Source: Marisa cornuarietis (lineage: Eukaryota > Mollusca > Gastropoda > Architaenioglossa > Ampullariidae). Taken from it: a stretch of DNA of 64,000 bases. The notes below the pieces were generated by a model. That model did no database searches. It saw only the letters and a program-made list of their open reading frames with translations, and was not told where the DNA came from. Of this stretch, positions 10,906-21,425 are shown in pieces (the first letter of the stretch is position 1; each line of letters begins with the position of its first letter). The stretch lies in assembly GCA_004794655.1 (NCBI GenBank), contig SMMW01000211.1, positions 310,001 to 374,000 of the forward strand. The letters are read 5' to 3'. A program made the translations under genes and the position numbers.

Positions 10906-11344
10906 CTGCAACACATTGCCATCTCTAAATCATAGACAAGGTGAATGTCTCAGCAAACCATCATTTCTAAACCATACACATTGCAATACATTGTCACTTT
11001 TAAACAATGTATAGGTGCAACACTTTGCTACCTTTCAACTATTCACCAGGAGACCACATTTGCAACATTGTCACCTTTAAACCAGACATCAATGAACACG
11101 TGTGTATTCATCTGTTTGTTACACATCATGTGCATGTTCATGTTTGTATGTGCATTTGATGCCTACCCTAAACATGTGTGCTCAAGTGATGATTGAAGCT
11201 GAAAAGGGCATTATAAAAATGTATTATCATATTTATTATCATGAACACATTGCCATATCTGAACTGTAAATAAAGTAAATAAACCTGCTGCCTTATAATT
11301 ATCAATTGTATGATGTTAGCTCAGCCATTACCAACAGTTTTTTT
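10906..11344 (+). other. Intron with a possible LINE tail
   Basis: Mostly unremarkable intron. At 11170-11250 the plus strand reads GCTGAAAAGGGCATTATAAA followed by ATT/TTATTATCAT-rich sequence, which resembles the 3' end of CR1/L2-like LINEs (GxGCTATATAAAT then ATT repeats). There is no coding support, so this is a weak call. Confidence 0.3.
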
Positions 11345-11690
11345 GGGTAGATATTATTAGGATAATAAGAGCAACAATGAGTATGAATATTACTATTATG
11401 TTAGGATAACAGGCAATAATGACTATGATTATCACAAACTACTGTATTAGGATAATGAAGACAATGAGTATGACTATTACCAACTACTATTTTAGGATAA
11501 CGACGACAATGACTATTACCAACTACTATATTAGTAGAATGAGGGCAGCAATGAGTATGACTATTTCCAGCTATTAGTGTAATGAGGGAAACAACAAGCA
11601 TGACTATTACCAACAATTATATTAGGATAACAAGGGCAACAATGAATACAACTATTACCAACTATTATATTAGGATAATGATTATGACTA
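11345..11690. repeat. Diverged minisatellite of about 55-60 bp (left block)
   Basis: Six or so degenerate units containing GACTATTACCAACTACTA and TTAGGATAA, with AACAATGAGTATGACTATT between. The same unit reappears at 12976-13050 after an unrelated 1.3-kb block. Confidence 0.8.
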
Positions 11691-12975
11691 ATGTCACATC
11701 AGACATTTATCTATTTCTGTCTTCTGCCAGTGCAGGGGATGCACATAGAAAAGAAAGGGAGCACACGGCAGATGATGGTTGACTTCATTTTCTAAGGATA
11801 TTTTTATCTGGCTCACGAGAGACAGAGGCCTTTCTTGCTGACTTGTGTGCTTTACTCAAAGCTGATGGCGCTTGATGTCATTCATCTTTCTTGCTCAAAA
11901 GCTGTCTAAAAAGGCTTTCTTTACCATTAGGGAGTTTCACTGTCCATCCCTCCTTCCATCCCTGAAAGCAAAGTTTTGGAGCGAAAAGCTTCATGACCAA
12001 AGCGTGGGTTGGTGTGGGCGCTGGCTATTGGTTGCAGCCCCCTGTGAGACATTGTTGCAAACCCCAGAGCTGGTGTCCCTCACTCATAGTCAACGTCAGC
12101 AGTGACAGACTTGCCAAGATGGTGAGAGACCATTTGGGTCAGTGCTGTTGGTTGAGACAGCAGGCAGTAGCGGATACATAAGACACCGGGAGACTGTTGG
12201 GCCAGTGCTGATCATTGTCACAGCAGGCAGTAGGGGACACATAAGACAGTGGGAGACCGTTAGGCTGGTGCTGTTGTTGGACCAGGGGGACCAGCGGAAT
12301 TAGCACAAGCCATGTGGGCTTGAGATTCATATTGGGTTCATCCTGAAACTCATCTTGTAATTTGTGTCTTCTTGAATTCATCTTGTCTCTTCATTTGTCT
12401 GCCTAGCTGGGCCTTCCTCTAGAGTTGCAGACACACAACCCTGCACAAAGGCTCCTGTGATCAGAGGGTTGCTTGAGTTTTGGATCAGCAGAGGGTCTCT
12501 TTGTGTGCCGGATGGACAGACAGACAAGGGTCAGTGTGTGAATGCCACGCAGGACCAGGAAGGAGCGCCGAAGAGAGCAAAGAAAAAAATAACTGAGTAG
12601 AAGCTTTCTTTCTCTCTTTAGCACCTGTTTGGCTTTAAGGTCTCAGTTAAGAATTTGCTACTTTAATATTTTTCATGAGCTATGCCACAGAGTGTTCGTG
12701 ATTTGTTTCTAGTTTGTTTGTTTGTTTGTTTTTTTTTTGGGGGGGGTTGCATATGCATATATGTATTTTTCCTCTCTCTTTTTTTCTCTTCGATTTCTCT
12801 TTGCGTTGATAAATTTGTTGTTTGTACTGTTCACTTTGTCTTTGTTCTGGTTTACCCTCATCAGTGGTTTGATAGGAATGTCTTGACCCACCTCTAGCAG
12901 AGTGAGTGGCTGCGTGATTGTAGTGACTGTGTGAGGGGTTGCGATCGTGTGTCTGGCAACAACTGGGCAGTGACA
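11691..12975. other. Unidentified 1.3-kb block splitting a minisatellite
   Basis: Sequence unrelated to the flanking minisatellite, higher in GC, with a two-copy imperfect repeat of about 63 bp at 12160-12300 (units sharing ACATAAGACA and GGGAGAC) and a T/G-rich run at 12716-12750. No reading frame looks like a known protein. Its position between two parts of one array is what an insertion would produce, but I see no convincing terminal repeats; only TGTCAC near 11690 and GTGACA near 12970 pair. Confidence 0.45.
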
Positions 12976-13050
12976 GCGACAACTATTACCAACTATTACA
13001 TTAGGATAATGTGGGTAACAATGAATATGGTTATTACAAACTATTATGGA
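12976..13050. repeat. Minisatellite (right block of the 11345 array)
   Basis: About one and a half units, with ACTATTACCAACTATTACAT and TTAGGATAATG, closely matching units at 11640-11690. Confidence 0.75.
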
Positions 13051-13570
13051 CATAAAAAGGTGATACAAGGACTCATCACGTCTGGAATACATTCTGATAG
13101 CACCTCAGAATGAAACACCATACAATATCTAGGTAACCTGCTTTTACTAGATTATACAACTCTAACTTTCTGCTTCATCATCAAGTAGCAACTGTAATGC
13201 TCTTGTCAATATTCTGCAGTCTACAGCAATTGTGATGTCCTTGTCAACATACTGTGGCACGTTACAGTAGTAAAGCCTCTGTCAGCATACTGTGGCAATA
13301 TACAAAGATCTTTGAACACAACTGTCATTTACTCCTTGTAAATACAGATTTTTGCAACATGGCTATGCAATGGCTATGCACTAATTGCAATTTCAAGACT
13401 GTGCATATGCCACTAGCATATGGACCATTTGAATGTATTAGTCCAGGACTTCTGTACTACATCAAAATACAAGTTTAGCAATACAGCACACATGAAGTCT
13501 GACAAGGTACCTGAGGAGTTGCAGTTACATTCTAAGAATAGTTTCCTGACGGTTAATGACTTCTGAATAC
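13051..13570. other. Intron, nothing recognised
   Basis: No element or exon identified. Two partial echoes of CATACTGTGGCA at 13240-13300 suggest a short diverged duplication. Confidence 0.5.
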
Positions 13571-13715
13571 CTTATGTTCTTCTACTTGTGTCTTGATAGC
13601 TTCTAGATCAGTGCCAACAGCCTCCTGATGTGCAATGCGTGTTTCCATGTCTGCAAGCCACTTATCCAGCTCCTCTAACTGCTGTTGCTGCAACTCCATC
13701 AAGGTCTGCTGCAAC
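13571..13715 (-). CDS. DMD: Dystrophin-like exon: end of spectrin repeat 1, start of repeat 2
   Basis: A 145-bp exon: one base completing an arginine codon, then 48 codons. LQQTLMELQQQQLEELDKWL corresponds to vertebrate LHRVLMDLQNQKLKELNDWL, and TDLEAIKTQVEEHK to PDLEDLKRQVQQHK. The acceptor (GCTTGTTTAAG) is AAG-type and was chosen over a nearby CAG because it restores phase and gives the expected RLQQ junction. Donor is AAG followed by GTATTC. Exit phase 0. Confidence 0.95.
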
Positions 13716-13914
13716 CTTAAACAAGCAGGTATCACTGTATTAGCTGTGAAAGCAATTCAGATTGTGATTAACATTTTTAAGAATGTTACACCACCAGGAC
13801 AACCCTGGCAGCACAGTGACATGTTTAGCAACTACTCAGTATTCATCATACCAATATCCTGGTCAAAATACCAGAAATGATGGTACCATACCCATAATAG
13901 TACCATGCCCACTC

Positions 13915-14290
13915 TAGAAAGTGCGACAATATCATTGTCAAGTATATTATACATCACAGTCAAGTACATCACACAGCATCACTGCCAAGTATATCACACC
14001 ATCACAGTCAAGTATATAATACAACATCAAAGTCAAGTATATCACATCATCAGTCACCTATACCATATCACAGTCAAGTATATCACACCATCACAGCCAA
14101 GTATGTTATACATCATCGCAATCAAGTATATCACACCACCACAGTCATGCATATCATAAATCACAGACCAGTATATCACACATCACAGTCCAGTATATCA
14201 CACATCACAGTCATGTATATCATAAATCACAGTCAAGTATATCACATCACCACAGTGAAGTATATCACACAACATCACTGCCAAGTAAGC
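13915..14290. repeat. Minisatellite, about 22-bp unit
   Basis: Imperfect tandem copies of a unit like CAAGTATATCACACATCACAG, with frequent indels (CCATCACAGT, AACATCACTG). Roughly 15 units. Confidence 0.85.
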
Positions 14291-14582
14291 TTCACTCTCT
14301 GCACCCATCAATGAATAATAAAGTCACAAGAAAGGGTATTACTGTCTTGGCCTCACCAAAGCCATTAAGCCAAGTTGTATGGGTGGGTTTGTTTTGAGCT
14401 ACCAGTTCTCCCTCTTTTGCTACTCTGTGAGCCACATCATTGTCAGGGATATCGAGAAACGATACCCTGTAGAACTCTTAAAAAGATTTTTGCAGGGTGT
14501 TCAGGGCTGATAAAAGGACAGTTTGACAAAGCATTATGAAAGATAAGGATTTTGCTGTGGATCTTACACTTCGATTTTACAA

Positions 14583-14730
14583 TCTGAAAAGGCTATTTTC
14601 CAGTTACTCATTAAGCTGAGGCACAAAACTAGTCAAAGAAGACTCCTGTGATAACAAGAGACTTTATCAAGATTTCTTTGACTGGTTTTGTGCCACAGCT
14701 TTAGAGAGTAACTGGAAAAGGATCTTCAGA
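14583..14730. mobile_element. Foldback MITE-like element with 5-bp target-site duplication
   Basis: A 148-bp long imperfect palindrome. The left arm contains TTTTCCAGTTACTC and GGCACAAAAC; the right arm contains the complement GTTTTGTGCCACAGC and GAGTAACTGGAAAA. Outer ends are TCTGAA and TTCAGA. It is flanked on both sides by TACAA (14578-14582 and 14731-14735), as expected of a target-site duplication. It has no coding capacity. A transcript could fold into a stem of about 55 bp. Confidence 0.8.
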
Positions 14731-15475
14731 TACAACGTAAAAAGACTGCACATGTATTCCAAAGTTCAAGAAATCCAGTGTTGTAAACAATCTACCATAG
14801 CAGCCATTAGTTTTTGTTATCTTGGCTTCCAGTCAGATGTTGTGAGGGGCTACTGGCAGGTGTGCTTAGTTTAAACAACTCCAGCATTTATTAGCTAGCC
14901 AAAACATCTGCTGCTCCTAAAAATCTTTTCATCTGGACTTCTGCTGTTTAAAGATTTCTAAAACTGGCAAAAGCTCGAGTAAATGGCAGAAGCTAAAGTA
15001 AATGGCCAGCTCCTGAAAAACTACCTACTTTATATATTGTACAGCACACCTTCTCTTCCAAGTTAAATAATAAAAAGACTAAAATAAATAAAAATTCTTC
15101 AACAGAGACCTAAAGGCCGACCTGAGTGATATGCTACTATGCATTGTAACTGTAGCTGAAGACTGACAAAAATCTGCCAAAGTTTAATCTTGTTTATAGC
15201 TTTAAATGCCAATTCCACTGTATTCTGTGTCACTTCTTGCAGAAGCTATGTTGGTGTCTCAGAGCCTACAAAATCTAAAAAAAGTATTTTAAAAAACCTG
15301 CAGAAAAAAACAATTCCAGCTCTCTCAGATAAAATGCTGTCAGTTAGATGACTATTTGGACTTCTTTTGTATACGTTATACCAAAAAATGAGTAGGGAGA
15401 GAAAGAAAGTGACAAGCAGGTGGGTGAGAAAGCATATTAATTTGCATGCATACATGCATAGACACTCTCTCTCTG

Positions 15476-15506
<31 letters not shown>

Positions 15507-16690
15507 ATTTGCAAAACAGTACAAACAATTCTCGGCTAGTGAAGTCTGAGCTATGAACACCCAAACATATGAACAAGCTGTCACAAGGTCTATTAATTTA
15601 GAAATCTGATTTATAGACAAACAGTTTGTACATGTAGTAACAAACGTGAAAACTGGTTTGTGACATTTATTATTGTGTCTAAAGTGATTCGTGATATTTG
15701 AAAATGTTTCTAAACTGTTTTATGTGCACAGAAAGGTAAAATATGTGACTGATATTAAATACGAACCATACATATGTACAAAATCCACTTTAAGACTGTC
15801 TCTGAAAAGTAACTTGTTATTAACTTGGAGTACCCCAGAATTCTTTATTTGGAACCTATACTTTGGGTGTCCCTTAATTTTTTCCCTGTAGGACTCCCTC
15901 TTTTGAATTGTTTCCCCTCTCACGTTCATTCTGTCTTCCTTTCCTGCATTCAAGATTTAAAAGATTTCAAAACATTTCTTCTGCAGGGTGTGCTTATGGA
16001 TTTCTGCACTTCATACTGTCCCCACCTTACCCAGCTGTAGCAGTATTCCTCTCATAGGCTAGCAATGAGAGCAGCATCTCCTTGCCTAGCAGACTTGAGG
16101 GAGGCGGCTCTCCGCAATATTTGTATTTGTATTAGTTTGTTGTGTTTTGGGTGCCCACTGTGTAGGCTAGTGCTTTTTTTGTTGTGCCGTTGCTTGGCGG
16201 GACTGTTTTCTTCTGTAACTTTCGGATTTTCCGTCGACTGCCGGTCTTTTCTGCCTGATGCCATAACAGTTTCTCCAGAAGACCTTGAAGACCACACAGT
16301 CAGTCCTTTGCTTTAAAATTTTCATGCAGTTTTTCTCTGCTTTGTGATTACATCAGTACCAGCAGTCTTCTGGCGATTTCAGCTCCGTTGACCCGAGTCT
16401 CCGTTGATGTATTCTGTTCCTACAGACAACACAATGGCTTTCCCAGCTGTAGATCTGAACTCAGGGCCGTTGAGAGCTAGAATGGCCCCTGGGGCAGACG
16501 ACTTACTAAAACAAGTAGCTGGTAAAGTTCATAGAGTCAAGAGTGACAAGATGCTAAAGACAGACAAAAGTTCTGTCAGACAAATCAGTAACAAAGCAGT
16601 GTGTAACAGTATTCCTCTTATACACTATAGCAACAGCAGCAACAGAGTTGCTGGCTTTAAACGCTGATTCTCAAGTAGACTTTGATACAT
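14731..16690. other. Long intron interval, little recognised
   Basis: AT-rich intron with a (CT)n(CA)n microsatellite at 15463-15508. GTAGCAGTATTCCTCTCATA at 16035 recurs in altered form (GTAACAGTATTCCTCTTATA) near 16605, a direct repeat about 570 bp apart that could be LTR debris of the Gypsy fragment next door. No exon or intact gene is visible. Confidence 0.4.
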
Positions 16691-16900
16691 CTGTTCCTAG
16701 AAGTCTGGTTCTAAGATGTCTGTTCTTCATTAATTGAATTGGTGACATGTCACCTGGTAGCAAAGTAGTTCTTGAAGGATGACGATGGATGAGTCTTGGT
16801 CTGACATCTTTTGATTTCTTCATTGTGTTCTTTAGGGTCTGAATGTTATATTCTGCCAGTCCATTGGACGGTGGGTACATGGGACTGGATGTAGGGGACT
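16691..16900 (-). pseudogene. Ty3/Gypsy integrase fragment
   Basis: Minus strand from 16890 encodes SPMYPPSNGLAEYNIQTLKN, then SPIQLMKNRHLRTRL. This is the end of a retrotransposon integrase core: SPxYPxSNGxAE with the catalytic E, followed by the SPAELLMGRRLRT motif. About 65 codons remain; upstream parts are missing. The fragment abuts an RTE LINE fragment on the opposite strand. Confidence 0.8.
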
Positions 16901-16904
16901 TAGT

Positions 16905-17530
16905 TAACATGAATGGAAATTGCAAAGCAGAGATTTATGTGAACAGAGTACAGCTCAAGGAAATTAACAGCTTTAAGTATTTGGAAGTCACCCTCTCCAA
17001 AGATACAGCTACAATGCAGACATTTGCATCATGATTGCAATAGCAGCAGCAGCAGCAGCAATGGCAAGGCTGCACAGGATCTAGCCCTGTAACAGCATGA
17101 GGTTTACCATTGGGTACAGACTGTATGTACCTGGTTAGTCCCATCCTACTGTATATATGTACTATCTACTGTATGGATGAGAGATGTGGAGTCTGCCAGC
17201 TGAAAGGAGAATAAGACATTTGATACCAACAAAGCTGTTCCAAATCTTGTGCAGAGAACACAAAATCAATTACTTTGTACAGAGCAGGCAGCACCCCCAT
17301 AGGACACCAGGAACTCCTTCTCATAACAGGGAAGTGGCAGGATCTTGTCTGGTTTTTGTCCCTTGATACAACAATCTGTCTAAAACTATACTTTAGGATA
17401 CTTTAAAGCAGGGGATGATGCTGAGGTGGACAGAGGAAGAACTAGTCGGCAAAAAAAGAAAGGAATGGACTGTTCATTTCATGCAGGACCTGCTCACCAC
17501 TGCTCAGACATTCCTAAGTGGCATGATTTG
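16905..17530 (+). mobile_element. RTE-type LINE, decayed C-terminal fragment (sense)
   Basis: Plus strand at 16945 encodes EINSFKYLEVTLSKD, matching the FKYLGSTLSKDG motif after the RTE reverse transcriptase. Then come AAAAAMARLHRI at 17045, VWSLPAERRIRH (in place of ETWTLxADxERRI) at 17190, LFQILCREHKINYFV at 17235 and a degraded GRTSRQKKKG tail at 17420. Stops and frameshifts break it into pieces. Confidence 0.75.
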
Positions 17531-17544
17531 TCAGCCACTACAAA

Positions 17545-17760
17545 AAACTAGCTGATCACTCTCCATCCCCAGGGACTTGTACAGATTGTACTTTGCAGCA
17601 GACCTGATGTTATGATTGCACCAGACCCTGTCCAGCCTTGCCATTGCTGCTGTTGCTGTTGCAGTCATAATGTGGCTATCTGTGGTGGAGCTGCTGTGCT
17701 TGGAGAGGGTGACAACTGGCAAGGTGTTGGTTTCGCTTTTAGAATAATTGCCTTTATGCC
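17545..17760 (-). mobile_element. RTE-type LINE fragment in inverted orientation
   Basis: The minus strand from 17725 encodes LPVVTLSKHSSSTTDSH followed by TAAMARLDRVWC and KYNLYKSLG. This is the same stretch of the RTE protein seen near 16950-17090 on the other strand. The two fragments lie tail to tail, so this is a separate inverted copy and not an extension of the first. Confidence 0.75.
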
Positions 17761-18358
17761 AGCCTCAGAGACTGGTTGAAACTTGGTCAGAGAGCATCAT
17801 GGGAAAGCATCACAAGAGATACTATCAGGCGCTGACATCGAATCTAAGGAAGATCGAATGTTTGAAATCTCGCTAGTGAAATAATCACGGAAAACTTGCA
17901 GTAGCTGTGAAGGCAGTGGTCAGCAGCGTTGCCATGCTAAATCCAGTCAATCGACTGCAGATGCCAAACAGCTTCTTGGAGGAGATGCAATTATTATTAA
18001 TTAATTACTGTTGTAGCCATTGGAATTCATTTTCAAGCTTAAACATAAAAAGTCTTGTTCAAATTTACTGAGAATACAACTAATGATGTGGAATTCATTG
18101 CACTGATCTTCTGGCCACAGGAATGTATTGTAGATGTCAACTACTACTAGCACAAAAACATGAATGCTGTGCACCTTCCTGCCTTTGGTTTCCAGGCCAC
18201 TTGCTGTTTGGTAGATTTGACATGCTTGTTTAAAACATTTCCAAATGTGGTTAATGTTGATTCTAACTCGGTGTAAGCTAGAAAATGTTGGAGGGATAAG
18301 AAATTAACAGTACAGATGTGACAAATGATGATCTCATGAAAAAGATTCCTGGCATCCT
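17761..18358. other. Intron, nothing recognised
   Basis: No repeat family or exon recognised. Contains a short TTAATTAATTA run at 17995. Confidence 0.4.
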
Positions 18359-18635
18359 GGGGCCAGTTGAGCAACATATTTCTAATTAACACGTTTAGGC
18401 CTTAGATCTATTTAGATAATTAGTTTTGTAGAAATACAGTGTACAACTCAGTTTCATACATTTTTAAAGCTAAAGCTGTTTTAAATAAAACTAAGTCAGA
18501 TATTTGTTCTTGTCAGCACAATATTTTGTATGAGTTTGTGTAATATATTAAATGGCATAGGAGCAATATTGGGAAAAAGTTTCTAAATTTGCTTTTTAAG
18601 AACAGTTTTAAGTTTTAAAAACATGTGCAACTTGC
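18359..18635. mobile_element. MITE-like repeat, copy 1
   Basis: Non-coding element related along its length to 48741-49001. Shared words include TTTAGATAAT, AACAGTTTTAAG, and an ending like AACATGTGCAACTTGCC. Its ends are imperfect inverted repeats: GGCCAGTTGAGCAACATATT at the left and the complement of GGCAAGTTGCACATGTTTTT at the right. No open frame. Confidence 0.6.
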
Positions 18636-19341
18636 CTCAGGAACATAATTTTAAGCCTTGATTTATAAAAGGAAACTTTCAAATTAAGTTTGCTCAAAAA
18701 CCAATTCCACTATAGTTTTATAGCTTTGCATTATTACACAAGCTCCACAAAGTGCACAAAAAAGATGCCTTCCAAAAAACCAAAACCAAAAAAAAGGCAT
18801 GCATAATAACATCTGCCATCACTGCCAAGTTTGCTGTAAAAGGGTTAACCCAAGGTTTCTGTAAAAGGGTTAAGGCTAACCCTGTAAGAGAGATGGCAAT
18901 TACGGCACTTTTTGATAAATCATAAAATACAAGTAAGAAGAGAACCCCCACGAAAGTGTGCAGACAGGCTTTTTAGTTTTCAGGTTCAATTTCTTTTCAG
19001 GCATGTATTAAAATATGGCTAGTTGAAAATAGGCTAAATATATGCCATGGGTTAGTCATGCAGAGGTTGGAGTACCTAGTAATAGTGATTCAACTAGTAG
19101 GTGGGTGGTTGGGTGGAGAATGATGGTATGGAGAGAGAAGCAGAACAGGGGGAGAAATTCCTGACAGAGGTCCATGTGAACAGCTGCTTCATTCAGAGTG
19201 AAATGCATGCAACGTCAAGATGAGGTATAAGCCCAGACCTTTTAAATCTTTCATAGGATAATGACATAGTGACAAGCAATTTTTTTCTCTTACTCTATTA
19301 AATGCTTCTGGAAGTGTAACATGCAGTATTATACAACTCAC
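18636..19341. other. Intron, nothing recognised
   Basis: Contains a local duplication of GTAAAAGGGTTAA (18836 and 18862). No exon or transposon identified. Confidence 0.4.
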
Positions 19342-19523
19342 CGTGCCTGGCGATCCAGAGCTTTGACTCGCAAGTCTTCCCACCTGTTGTTCAGGAGACC
19401 CATCTGGACCCGGATCTCATGCTCCTCCTCTGGAGTTACCCGCCCTTCAATAATGAGTTCATTCCCATCACGCAGAACAGCTCCAATGGCATCTTGGTGC
19501 TGCGTGAGCTCTAGCATAAACTC
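19342..19523 (-). CDS. DMD: Dystrophin-like exon: spectrin repeat 1, C-terminal two helices
   Basis: A 182-bp exon of 60 codons plus two bases. EFMLELTQHQDAIGAVLRDG corresponds to vertebrate GYMMDLTAHQGRVGNILQLG, and QMGLLNNRWEDLRVKALDRQ to QMNLLNSRWECLRVASMEKQ. This is the helix B-C part of repeat 1. Acceptor is CCATGGTTACAG, donor CACG followed by GTGAGT. The two leftover bases (CG) pair with the G that opens the 13715 exon to make arginine. Confidence 0.97.
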
Positions 19524-19641
19524 CTGTAACCATGGTAACAACCATTTTGACTACCACATGTTTTGTATGTAGATGTTAATAACTAAAAGTTGTCACTGTT
19601 TTCTACCGCCCAGTCAGGTATGAATACATTGAAATAGGTAG

Positions 19642-20964
19642 ATATCTTCACTAACCCTGACACACAAGCTAAAGGCCAGGGCACTAAAAGTAGTTCTGGG
19701 AGTACCATCGTACACACCAAACCTAGCAATACTGGCGGAAACAGGTCAGAAACCTATAGAATTAATAATAAAAGAAAGGACAGCTAGCTACTACTACAAA
19801 ATTCAATGTCTCCCACCTGACCATCCAGTCCGACAGATTCATATTCAACCCCACAGACACAGAACAGGCCGCCCCACCCCACAGCCCACACTACAACAAC
19901 ACATACAACACTTAGAAAACACAAAGGGAGCAGAAACTAACATAACAGCTCCTTACCCACCAGACAACATACAAACACCACCCTGGACACTTTCACACCC
20001 ACAGATAGACCTTGACCTCACCAAATACAACAAAGAACAACACCAAGCCCAAATCACTGCAGAAACAAAGCTCAAGCTAAACACCACATACAAAGAACAC
20101 GTGCAGATTTATACTGATGGATCTCATGACCCAGTGACAAACACAACCGGATTAGGAGTATACCAACCCGGTAACATCACCATCTCCAGCAGACTCCCAA
20201 AACACACTTCAATTTTTACAGCTGAGTTGACGGCCATACTGACAGCTCTCCATACACTCCATCTCGGAATGAAGGACACAACGCAACAACAATATGTAGT
20301 AATTTCAGATTCACTGTCAGCACTTCAGGCTTTAAAAAACAAATCCTCAAACAGAATAGATATAGTATACAAGGTACTGTCCATCATAAAGAAAATCAAC
20401 CAGAAACAGGGAGACATTAAGTTCCTTTGGGTTCCTTCCCACATAGGAATAAAAGGAAATGAAGAGGCAGATAAACTAGCTAAACTGGCAGTAAAACAAG
20501 AAAATAACCCTAAAGTCACCACCCTAAACATCTCTATTTCACCAGCAGAGAGAAAAATAGCTATAAAACCAGCAATAAAAATAAGGTGGCAAGAAAAATA
20601 CAAAAATGAAGGTATAGGTACTAGAAGACTGATAGACGACCAGCCTAGTCTCACCTTGATGTACCTAACATCAATCAGGTCGGACCAAACTAAAATAACC
20701 AGAATGAGGCTTAGTGGAGAATATTATAAAATGTATAAAGACCCACCTTCATGTGCCTGTGGGGACAGACTTAGCACCCCGCATGTACTGTTGGAATGCA
20801 ATGAAAATAAACCAGAGAGAGAAGAACTAAAACATTTCCTAGATAAGTATAGGCTGGGACTAAACCTCAGAAACTGCCTCAACCCACCTAAAGAACTATG
20901 GAACAGTATACTGTCACTAGTAGTAGTTATAGCAACAAGCCACCCAAACTCTAGTCTAATATAA
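19642..20964 (+). CDS. LINE ORF2 C-terminus with RNase H domain (5'-truncated)
   Basis: An uninterrupted reading frame of about 440 codons without its own start, so this is the truncated 3' part of ORF2. The early part (ALKVVLGVPSYTPNLAILAE near 19681) is the end of the reverse-transcriptase region. From 20101 comes an RNase H domain with all acidic residues: IYTDGS (D), TAELTAIL (E), VVISDSLSAL (D) and HIGIKGNEEADKLA (H and last D). The C-terminal CACGDRLSTPHVLLEC is the CxCxxxxxxxHxxxxC zinc motif of I-superfamily LINEs. RNase H would remove the RNA strand during target-primed reverse transcription. The region upstream of about 19655 may be host sequence in frame by chance. Clade (Nimb/I-like) is inferred. 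Confidence 0.9.
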   Translation: MSSLTLTHKLKARALKVVLGVPSYTPNLAILAETGQKPIELIIKERTASYYYKIQCLPPDHPVRQIHIQPHRHRTGRPTPQPTLQQHIQHLENTKGAETNITAPYPPDNIQTPPWTLSHPQIDLDLTKYNKEQHQAQITAETKLKLNTTYKEHVQIYTDGSHDPVTNTTGLGVYQPGNITISSRLPKHTSIFTAELTAILTALHTLHLGMKDTTQQQYVVISDSLSALQALKNKSSNRIDIVYKVLSIIKKINQKQGDIKFLWVPSHIGIKGNEEADKLAKLAVKQENNPKVTTLNISISPAERKIAIKPAIKIRWQEKYKNEGIGTRRLIDDQPSLTLMYLTSIRSDQTKITRMRLSGEYYKMYKDPPSCACGDRLSTPHVLLECNENKPEREELKHFLDKYRLGLNLRNCLNPPKELWNSILSLVVVIATSHPNSSLI

Positions 20965-21425
20965 AATAAGAATAGGGGTAAACAGGACAACATAGCCATC
21001 CACACTGGAAAAAAAAAAAAAAATTTAAAAAAAAAAAAAAAAAAAATTGAGGAAGAGCAATACATGGAACCAAACAAAGAAACACAATACACCACCACGG
21101 TACACGTGGCAGGACCCCTAAACACTGGCAACAAACGGCACCAGCAGCAGCAGGAGGAAAGAGGGCAGCAGCACTGTAACGACTCATGCAAACTTGGCAG
21201 ACCAATAATGGATGAAGAGGGCACAAATACAATACACCACCCATGCAGACTTGGAAAACCTAAACATCCACAAAAATAGAGGGCACGCACAGAAGTGAAA
21301 CCACGCATCAGGCACCACAAAACAGCAACCCTTTCCCCACACTCCCCAAAGACCCCATCCCCCACAGTGCGAAATCACCGAGAGGTGGAAGCACTTTCCC
21401 TTTCAAAACCAACAACAACAACACA
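19655..21425 (+). mobile_element. I-superfamily (RNase H) LINE, 5'-truncated copy 1
   Basis: Consists of the ORF2 tail, then about 460 bp of 3' untranslated region. That region has an A-rich run at 21008-21046 and a terminal stem-loop at 21367-21397 (AGTGC, CACC-GAGA-GGTG, GCACT), followed by CTTTCCCTTTCAAAACC and a (CAA)n tail. It is nearly identical to the copy at 57544-58673 on the other strand. It sits in an intron, antisense to the host gene, 119 bp or more upstream of the donor-side exon at 19523. Confidence 0.9.

Noticed and set aside
15720..16316. Open frames of 60-83 codons around 15.7-16.3 kb
   Set aside because: No domain signature, overlapping frames on both strands and AT-rich composition; nothing supports a gene.
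20724..21365. 213-codon minus-strand frame rich in serine, cysteine and leucine (and its twin at 57602-58000)
   Set aside because: Antisense shadow of the LINE ORF end and 3' untranslated region; it appears in both LINE copies for that reason alone.
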